This document shows positions 60,501 through 64,000 of a stretch of 64,000 nucleotides of DNA, piece by piece. The stretch's first letter is position 1. Each line of letters opens with the position of its first letter. Location of the stretch: contig NC_134428.1 of NCBI RefSeq assembly GCF_030867145.1, positions 8,184,001 through 8,248,000 of the forward strand. The letters are read 5' to 3'. Under the pieces are notes generated by a model. The model saw only the letters and a program-made list of their open reading frames with translations. It made no database searches and was not told the DNA's origin. The translations under genes were made by a program, and so were the position numbers. Origin of the DNA: Opisthocomus hoazin (Eukaryota > Chordata > Aves > Opisthocomiformes > Opisthocomidae).

Positions 60501-61779
60501 ACCATAGGTAATCAAACTCTTCTCCGTTTAATTTTCCAGAATGTCTTGCTGCTCTATTATGCACAGTGGTGTGGATTCTGTGCTTCTCTTAATCACATCT
60601 TTATTCAGCTTGCTCGGCTTTTGCCTCCAGATAATTTCACTGTGGCAAGGTAAAAATGATTCTAATTTAATCTCTCTAGAGTGATGTAAGTTCATTGAGG
60701 TCATCAGCCCAGAAAATAATGACTTTTTTTCTCTCTACAGTCTTGCAATAGTAGATGTGAGTGTCATCTGCTTTGTTTTTCTTTGAATGCATAATTTTGT
60801 TTTCCTCGGTGTAAATTTGGTGGTTTTCAATCTCACTGCAGTAGTTATGCAGTTTCATTAAAATGAATTTTTAAACAGTGCAATTAACCTTGAGGCTTCC
60901 TAATCTCAGGAAATGAATCAATAAAACAGCAGCAGAAAATAATTTTTACCCCTTTCTCTGATAATTTGTAGCAAATAATTGTATTGTGTAGTACTGTATT
61001 TGAGGAATTGTTTGAGATAGGGAAAATACGTATTGCTGTGGTACCCCCACCCCGCGGTGGGAAGCAGAGCCGCCTTGGTGCTGGGGAAGCGCTGTGCAGC
61101 GGTGACCACGGCATGCCGACGTGATCAGCACGATGTTCAGCACCGACCTAAAACGTCGCACCATATAAGCCACTGCGAAGAAAATTAACTCTATCCCAGC
61201 CAAAGCCAGTTATAGACATAGATATATTAAGATACATGCATGTGTGCAATATATATTTATATATATATATTAAAACATACTTATATATATCAAAAAGACA
61301 TGGGTTTTTTTGCTTTTCCAGGGTTTTTAATGTTTCAGTGCAACCTAAACATTCTTGTTCATGTATTTGATAATACATCATACTGACAACATCTGCTCTG
61401 ATTGCATCCTCGTCTCATTCTGACTGAACTTACTTTAGGAAGCAGCATGAGATGAACAGGGACAAAGTTCAGTTCAAACCCTGGCGTTATGACCTGTGTG
61501 CAGTTGCGGCTGTACTCCTGCAGACGTAACACTACTTTCAGTCGACACCCATTCTCTTTCCTGACTTTGAAGTTCTCTCATTTGCTCCATTATTTTTATT
61601 GCGGTATTACCGATGTGATTGTCTGTGGCTTTTTCTATAATGAAAATACAGATTGTTCCTCCGCCTGCTCTCTTCGTCAGTTTGTCTTTCCTCAACAGGA
61701 TTGATGTCACTCGCAATGACCTTCCCTGGGAACTGATGACAGACCGTCTCCCGACGATTTTATTTTTTCCTCATTGGAG
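29947..61779 (+). CDS. TXNDC11: TXNDC11, thioredoxin domain-containing 11 (partial, 11 coding exons)
   Basis: Exons: 29947-30092, 34037-34253, 34996-35093, 37040-37169, 52211-52304, 53525-53637, 54850-55050, 55980-56763, 59163-59308, 60540-60649, 61699-61779. These give 706 complete codons plus two bases, all phases closing, and the gene runs off the right edge. In order they encode a short cytosolic N-terminus, a signal-anchor membrane segment (about 28-46), a thioredoxin-like domain with C101-G-Q-S104 (a CxxS site), a middle region with C406-E-L-C409 and several N-glycosylation sequons (NTS, NYT, NKS, NQT, NIT, NKT), and a C-terminal thioredoxin domain with C654-G-F-C657. In mammals it is an ER membrane protein that binds dual oxidases and partners EDEM2/EDEM3 in glycoprotein ERAD. 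The missing 3' part should encode a coiled coil. The N-terminus is shorter than the human one. Confidence 0.94.
31393..31944 (-). mobile_element. CR1 LINE fragment, reverse transcriptase region
   Basis: The minus strand encodes degenerate CR1 reverse transcriptase motifs, including [20 protein letters not shown] and DFSKASDT. The + strand shows the familiar CR1 stretch CAGCTTGGTGTCATCTGCAA. Both ends are truncated and the CR1 3' UTR repeat is absent. Stops and indels interrupt the frame. Confidence 0.88.
32380..32590. promoter_or_regulatory. isolated intronic GC/CpG-rich patch
   Basis: About 200 bp of high GC and frequent CpG lie inside an otherwise AT-rich intron. There is no conserved domain in the frames across it. 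It could be an alternative or enhancer-type promoter; nothing in the sequence proves this. Confidence 0.35.
33695..33786. repeat. 46-bp tandem duplication
   Basis: A unit starting CTTCCTGGTAATT begins at 33695 and again at 33741. The first 38 bases of the two copies differ at about six positions. Similarity fades after AATAG. Confidence 0.8.
34037..34253 (+). CDS. TXNDC11: TXNDC11 exon 2, first thioredoxin domain
   Basis: Residues 49-121. [19 protein letters not shown] leads into [19 protein letters not shown]. The active-site motif is CGQS, with Ser replacing the resolving Cys as in the human protein. It is flanked by CCTGCAG and GTAACT. Confidence 0.94.
34254..37039 (+). other. TXNDC11: TXNDC11 introns 2 and 3
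   Basis: Intron 2 (34254-34995) and intron 3 (35094-37039) contain no transposon, repeat array or RNA gene that I can recognise. Confidence 0.6.
34996..35093 (+). CDS. TXNDC11: TXNDC11 exon 3
   Basis: Encodes [20 protein letters not shown] and [12 protein letters not shown], the second half of the thioredoxin-like fold with its cis-Pro strand. The acceptor is TTTTCAG and the donor GTAAGA. Confidence 0.94.
37040..37169 (+). CDS. TXNDC11: TXNDC11 exon 4
   Basis: Encodes [20 protein letters not shown] and on to DFLSNYE (to residue 197). It is flanked by GGTACTAG and GTACTT. The next intron is 15 kb and holds the endogenous retrovirus. Confidence 0.94.
37754..38092 (-). pseudogene. GC-rich minus-strand open frame, 3' part, unknown
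   Basis: This patch is markedly more GC-rich than its surroundings. Read together with 44691-44842 across the proviral insertion, it forms a continuous minus-strand frame of 161 codons ending in TAA at 37754-37756. The product is Thr/Pro/Arg-rich. An alternative frame is Gln/His/Pro-rich with one stop. I do not recognise a family. It may be a decayed retrocopy, an unannotated exon or a chance frame in GC-rich DNA. Confidence 0.3.
38088..38092. repeat. target-site duplication, left copy (ATCCC)
   Basis: ATCCC directly precedes the terminal TG of the left LTR. The identical pentamer follows the right LTR at 44691-44695. A 5-bp duplication is the usual length for ERVL-type elements. Confidence 0.85.
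38093..38496 (-). repeat. 3' LTR of the provirus
   Basis: 404 bp. On the minus strand it starts TGTCCTGGGTTTGGCCAGGA and ends AACCAAAACA, the standard TG...CA termini. It keeps an overlapping E-box and CRE (CACGTGACGTCAC, 38370-38382). It is very similar to 44288-44690. Confidence 0.93.
38497..38988 (-). other. non-coding tail between integrase and 3' LTR
   Basis: About 490 bp have no credible open frame where env or dUTPase would sit in other retroviruses. Next to the LTR a short G-rich stretch (minus strand AATAAGGGGTGGATAA, 38497-38512) is the best candidate for the polypurine tract, though it is imperfect. Confidence 0.6.
38989..40032 (-). CDS. pol: ERV pol, RNase H end and integrase (open frame)
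   Basis: 347 codons without a stop, the longest intact part of the element. They begin in the RNase H tail (HQVDQAA). A zinc-binding HHCC region follows (H66, H71, C100, C103). The integrase catalytic core then has D133, D192 and E228, with the typical 35 residues between the last two ([18 protein letters not shown]). A C-terminal domain ends at 38989. It is in the same frame as the preceding RT/RNase H segment, separated from it by one stop. No ATG is needed, since pol is made as a fusion. It is an old copy in a host genome, not an infectious virus. Confidence 0.9.
   Translation of the reverse strand: MWQDIAARLEQLVVKVRHVDAHVPKSRATEEHQNNHQVDQAAKIEVAQVDLDWQHKGELFIARWAHDTSGHQGRDATYRWARDRGVDLTMDTIAQVIHECETCAAIKQAKRVKPQWSGGRWLKYKYGEAWQIDYITLPQTRQGKRYVLTMVEATTGWLETYPVPHATARNTILGLEKQVLWRHGTPERIESDNGTHFRNSLIDTWAKEHGIEWVYHIPYHAPASGKIERYNGLLKTTLRAMGGGTFKNWDTHLAKATWLVNTRGSTNRAGPAQSKTQRPVEWDKVPVVHMRNMLGKMVWVSPALGKGKPVRGIAFAQGPGCTWWVTRKDGEVRCVPHGDLILGENSP
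40093..41100 (-). pseudogene. pol: ERV pol, RT thumb/connection and RNase H (broken)
   Basis: The frame covers the RT C-terminal part ([20 protein letters not shown], a retroviral thumb-like motif) and RNase H with D263 (FTDGS), E301 and D325. It ends at TGA 40093-40095 within RNase H, after NALWG. The frame continues downstream of this stop into integrase, so the stop looks like a point lesion. Confidence 0.85.
41140..41520 (-). pseudogene. pol: ERV pol, RT palm fragment with YIDD
   Basis: The fragment carries the RT catalytic Asp in [12 protein letters not shown] (codon near 41424) and the YIDD box (41238-41227). It is separated from the N-terminal RT part by a frame change at about 41495-41515. 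It ends at a stop after another frame change at about 41155-41175. A third change near 41105 returns to the frame of the next segment. Confidence 0.87.
41423..42151 (-). pseudogene. pol: ERV protease and RT N-terminus (broken)
   Basis: The frame opens directly after the gag stop, in the same phase. It contains an aspartic protease with the DTGA active site (D30, near 42064) and GIDYLRRG, then the RT fingers ([20 protein letters not shown]). Coherent sequence ends at the frame change near 41500. No ATG starts it, consistent with expression as a gag extension. Confidence 0.88.
42173..43264 (-). pseudogene. gag: ERV gag, capsid-like part
   Basis: A 363-codon open segment ends in TAG at 42173-42175. 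It begins after an Ala/Pro/Thr-rich linker in the same frame and lacks its own ATG. It resembles ERVL-type Gag: a charged region, a Trp-containing helical region, and a segment near the C-terminus with [20 protein letters not shown]. No CCHC zinc knuckle is visible. The following protease frame is in phase with it. Confidence 0.75.
43261..43785 (-). pseudogene. gag: ERV gag, upstream segment (frame changed)
   Basis: The segment includes [20 protein letters not shown] and [17 protein letters not shown] and is in the same phase as 43819-44157. It leaves the gag frame at a homopolymer of nine C on the + strand (43446-43454). From there the neighbouring frame carries the Ala/Pro-rich linker to the capsid part. 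Confidence 0.65.
43819..44157 (-). pseudogene. gag: ERV leader frame, hydrophobic N-terminus of gag
   Basis: ATG 44157 is the first start codon after the primer binding site. It opens 112 codons ending in TAG (43819-43821). The first 75 residues are very hydrophobic, with two or three membrane-like segments ([41 protein letters not shown]). The same phase continues past the TAG into the next gag segment. Whether it is a true Gag N-terminus or a separate leader protein is unclear. Confidence 0.55.
44263..44280 (-). promoter_or_regulatory. primer binding site, tRNA-Lys-like
   Basis: Minus strand TGGTGCCCAAACGTGGGG lies seven bases inside the 5' LTR. It differs from the classical tRNA-Lys(1,2) site by one substitution and one inserted base. 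Confidence 0.6.
44288..44690 (-). repeat. 5' LTR of the provirus
   Basis: 403 bp, paired with 38093-38496 and with the same termini. The CRE seen in the other LTR reads TGACGGCA here (44567-44574), and the overlapping E-box is also lost. Most LTR-LTR differences are transitions, many at CpG. Confidence 0.93.
44691..44695. repeat. target-site duplication, right copy (ATCCC)
   Basis: ATCCC directly follows the LTR terminus ACAGG...GGACA on the + strand and is identical to 38088-38092. Confidence 0.85.
44691..44842 (-). pseudogene. GC-rich minus-strand open frame, 5' part, unknown
   Basis: The ATG at 44842 ([12 protein letters not shown]) starts a basic, Arg-rich open frame. With the provirus and one copy of the duplication removed, it continues in phase into 37754-38087 (486 nt in total including stop). 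The current frame instead reads into the LTR. There is no recognised domain. Confidence 0.3.
44850..50300. other. intronic stretch without recognised features
   Basis: This is part of TXNDC11 intron 4. Frames here are short or compositional (for example around 45220-45520 and 47190-47480). A tRNA B-box-like GTTCAAATTCC at 46414 has no matching A box or tRNA fold. I see no transposon I can name. Confidence 0.55.
50321..50364. repeat. AT-rich perfect inverted repeat (hairpin)
   Basis: TTGGTTTTAAATTT (50326-50339) and its exact complement AAATTTAAAACCAA (50344-50357) flank a 4-base loop AGCA. Outer TTAA arms extend the stem. A 16-base A run precedes it. Confidence 0.75.
50762..51799 (-). mobile_element. 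CR1 LINE, 5'-truncated 3' end
   Basis: About 1.04 kb read antisense. The right end encodes the last part of the CR1 reverse transcriptase ([20 protein letters not shown]) with several frame breaks. The rest is the typical CR1 3' region, ending at the left with the terminal CATTCTATGAAA repeat remnant. The 5' truncation point is near 51799, where similarity to CR1 stops. Confidence 0.92.
52211..52304 (+). CDS. TXNDC11: TXNDC11 exon 5
   Basis: Encodes [20 protein letters not shown] and [11 protein letters not shown]. The acceptor is TATTTCAG and the donor GTAAAA. The frame joins exon 4 exactly, which shows that the retroviral insertion is spliced out. Confidence 0.94.
53525..53637 (+). CDS. 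TXNDC11: TXNDC11 exon 6
   Basis: Encodes [20 protein letters not shown] and on to RHVNTSL, which includes an N-glycosylation sequon. It is flanked by CCTTTCAG and GTGAGT. Confidence 0.94.
54850..55050 (+). CDS. TXNDC11: TXNDC11 exon 7
   Basis: 67 codons (residues 267-333) include [16 protein letters not shown] and [20 protein letters not shown]. The acceptor is CCTTCAAG and the donor GTAAGT. Confidence 0.94.
55980..56763 (+). CDS. TXNDC11: TXNDC11 exon 8, large middle exon
   Basis: A 784-nt exon (residues 334-594). It carries the [12 protein letters not shown] motif, [13 protein letters not shown] (a CxxC pair at 406/409), [31 protein letters not shown] and [20 protein letters not shown]. 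The acceptor CCCCCGTAG follows a long pyrimidine tract, and the donor GTATGG starts at 56764. Confidence 0.94.
59163..59308 (+). CDS. TXNDC11: TXNDC11 exon 9
   Basis: Encodes [20 protein letters not shown] and on to ETVLLSEK (to residue 643). The acceptor is CCTTTCAG and the donor GTACAC. Confidence 0.93.
60540..60649 (+). CDS. TXNDC11: TXNDC11 exon 10, C-terminal thioredoxin active site
   Basis: Encodes [20 protein letters not shown] and [16 protein letters not shown]. The CGFC motif is a complete CxxC active site (C654, C657). It is flanked by TTTTCCAG and GTAAAA. Confidence 0.94.
61249..61290. repeat. TA-rich microsatellite
   Basis: Two imperfect AT/TA dinucleotide runs (ATATATATTTATATATATATAT, then TTATATATATC) are split by AAAACATAC. 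Confidence 0.7.
61699..61779 (+). CDS. TXNDC11: TXNDC11 exon 11
   Basis: Encodes [20 protein letters not shown] and LFFPHW, with the thioredoxin cis-Pro (RLPT). The acceptor is CTCAACAG. The donor GTAATG at 61780 leads into an intron that runs past the window edge. Confidence 0.92.
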
Positions 61780-64000
61780 GTAATGTCATTCTTTTCCCTG
61801 TGAGTTTTTAACTTTAATTTTACTAAGTTATAAAAATTACCTGGTTACATGTCTTTGTAGAGAAAAAAGCCCCACAGTAATGCATTTCCATATATGCATT
61901 CTTACTTTATGCATATTCTAATTTAAAAAACAAACCAACAGCATCAAAACCCCATCAGACATGGGTAGCTGATGGTATGCAGGTAGTGAATGTTCTCTCC
62001 AAAGGCCCTTGTTTAGTTGTTTGTAAGTCTTGATTTATGAACAGCAGCATTACTAACCGTATTCTTCAGTTAATTTTCCTTATTACTCGGTTGTATTTAA
62101 AATTACTATTTTGGCATGGTCCACATAAATTAAAGTGTGACTGTGGAAGTAGGAAAAGGGGGAGAAGTGATGTAGATGGTGGTGCAACGTAGATCTAGCA
62201 CAGCTTGTATCTAATCGCTTCTAACTGGGTAAACTAAGAGAGGTCTCAAAAAATACGACAATGGATACTTGCAGTAAAATGCAAGGATTTGCTTACTATT
62301 TTGTTAATGAAGAAAAATAAACAATAAGCACAGATGGAGAGCAGGTGATCCAGCTCAAGCTTTGTCTCATTTAAGAGAACAAAACCTGACAATCCTGACA
62401 TTACAGAGGGAGAGGAGCTCGATCGTTAACGTGTTGTTAAAGTAAAAAAATTTGTCTTTAAAAAAAAAAAAAAGTAGAGAATCTGAGTACTAAAGGAGGG
62501 CTTATGCCTCCTTTGGAAATATTGCAGCGGTCCTAACCTGTGAATTTTTATTTGTCCCTCACGCTTCTGTGGTAGAGTGAGCGTGAGATAATCAGAGGGA
62601 CTGCGGAGTGTCCGTTGCTCAGCCCAAAGTTCTCTCTCTCACTGCTCTGATGTTTGGCTGTTGGGGGGAGCGTGTGTGTGTCTGGCAGCACTGGATTTTG
62701 GGTATCGGATTTGTTGGCAATCTGCGTAAACCATGGAAGTGCTCCCTCAGCTAGGAACCAGTCTAACGGCGGCAGGGAGAGGGGCTGCAGTCCCTCTGGC
62801 CTTTGTAAGCTCTCTAAAGGAGAGGCTAATACCTAAAGCAAGATCTCTGATTTTAGACAGTATAGGAATGGCACTGGCTATAGAGCTGCCTCATCCCTTG
62901 TCCTGATTTAGTAAAAACAAGGGTTGATTTTTCCTCTGTTTTTATACTTCATGTACATGTCAGCTATGTTCCCTTTTGTATTGAAAGAAGTTTCATATTA
63001 AAAGGAATTTCAGTGTATCAAGTGTATGTTAAATAAGAGGTGTTTTCATTCCTGATAAAACCAGAAGATAGAATTGGTTTTGCTTTCCTGCTGTTGTGAT
63101 ATCATTAGTCTTGTTCGGTGACATCGTGTTGCCATAAAAGAATATGAAGCAAAAAACCCCCAAACAACCGCTATGAATGTTATGATCAAGTAGAAAGAGA
63201 ATATGGGATGGGGTGAGAAAAGGCCGCTAAAGAAGCAGAAGTATGATACAGTAAGAAAATCTACTTAAAATGAAAACATTCTGAAATTTTTTTGGAAATT
63301 GTGTAAAAGGAAGATTGTTTTGTTGCATGGTTAGAAAAACTGGAAAACCTACTGCAAATGCTTGGGGGGGTTTATTGAGCTGTCCTGCTGCAACGTGTCG
63401 TAAACATAAGATTTCTTAACTTTTTTTTTATTTTTTTACACTGATTATTTCAAATGGTGTGACACAGTCTTCAAGTGAAAGCCATGCTCGAAAGTAAAGT
63501 TATTTCATGTAAGAACTTCCCATGTAAACTAACACTGTGATTACTGAAGTATCTTTTTCTTTCTTAAAACAACACTTCCTATTTCACTGGGGCATAAATA
63601 CATTTTTTCAAAGTTCTAAGAAGTTTTTTGTTGAAATAGCTCAGATACTTTAATGGTCATTAGTGTCCTTAATGGAATTGACTAAATTTTTTAGCAGTAG
63701 TTTACAAACATCAAAATTACAGAGCATTGCTTTTACAGATACTATAGAATTACATCATGGGAATTTGTGTATATTGCCAAAATGTTCTGGTTTTCATTCT
63801 GACTCAGCAGCAGTTGCTGGACTTTGTGCAGGAGGAAAGCAGCAGCAGATCTGTTGGCATTCTAGAAGCCCTGTGTTGTTTCTTTAAAAGAGAAAACAAA
63901 TGAGGCTTCAGTAGCAGTTGGACATCTACAGAGGAAAGTATCCAAAGGAGATGGGCAGTACCACAAGGTGCACATGCTGTTGAAGTGAAGCTACAGACAG
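61780..64000 (+). other. TXNDC11: TXNDC11 intron 11, runs off the window
   Basis: No sequence matching the next conserved TXNDC11 segment (the end of the thioredoxin fold and the coiled coil) was found before the window end. It holds an A13 run near 62460 and a T-rich stretch near 63421, with no transposon I can name. Confidence 0.6.

Larger units (their letters stand above)
52305..61698 (+). other. TXNDC11: TXNDC11 introns 5-10
   Basis: Introns 52305-53524, 53638-54849, 55051-55979, 56764-59162, 59309-60539 and 60650-61698 are mainly unique AT-rich DNA. The only repeats seen are a small TA-rich microsatellite (61249-61290) and a doubled TAAATAATC near 60288. No exon, transposon or RNA gene was recognised in them. 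Confidence 0.6.

Noticed and set aside
1-64000. CRISPR arrays, bacterial operons, riboswitches, rRNA or tRNA genes
   Set aside because: Nothing with the needed repeat-spacer pattern or folds was seen, and the exon-intron structure and repeats are those of a vertebrate nuclear genome.

Overview
The window is vertebrate, very probably avian, nuclear DNA. It carries two multi-exon protein genes on the + strand with canonical GT-AG introns and CpG-island promoters. It also holds CR1 LINE fragments of the kind common in birds and an ERVL-like endogenous retrovirus (ERV) whose LTR starts with the TGTCCTGG motif seen in avian ERVL repeats. The species cannot be named from the sequence alone.

Layout. 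Positions 1-1080 are AT-rich flank with a short tandem repeat. A CpG island at about 1080-2560 (NRF1-like site, perfect CRE, four evenly spaced CCAAT boxes) is the promoter of ZC3H7A. A non-coding first exon probably ends at 1920. The coding sequence runs over 22 exons from ATG 6902 to the stop codon ending at 28054. All phases close and give 972 codons, close to the human protein length. The product has N-terminal TPR repeats, several CCCH zinc fingers and one C2H2 finger, and is known as an RNA-binding factor tied to microRNA processing. The poly(A) signal is at 28769.

About 1.1 kb downstream a second CpG island (about 29290-30560) starts TXNDC11, an ER membrane protein with thioredoxin-like domains. 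Eleven coding exons (29947-61779, 706 complete codons) lie in the window. The remaining 3' exons, expected to encode the rest of the last thioredoxin fold and a coiled coil, lie beyond position 64000.

Intron 4 of TXNDC11 (37170-52210) holds most of the accessory material. An almost complete 6.6-kb ERVL-like provirus lies at 38093-44690 on the minus strand, flanked by the 5-bp duplication ATCCC. It has two roughly 404-bp LTRs, a Lys-like primer binding site, and gag, protease, RT/RNase H and integrase, but no env or dUTPase that I can see. It is broken by stops and frame changes, while the integrase frame is intact. A CR1 3' end lies at 50762-51799, also on the minus strand. The provirus landed inside an older GC-rich patch that reads as a 161-codon minus-strand open frame once the insertion is subtracted; its origin is unknown.

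I see no CRISPR array, operon, tRNA, rRNA or other prokaryotic feature. The most unusual items are a candidate in-frame alternative acceptor in ZC3H7A that would turn a TGT microsatellite into a poly-cysteine insert, an overlapping upstream ORF at the ZC3H7A start, the hydrophobic N-terminal gag frame, and the disrupted GC-rich open frame.
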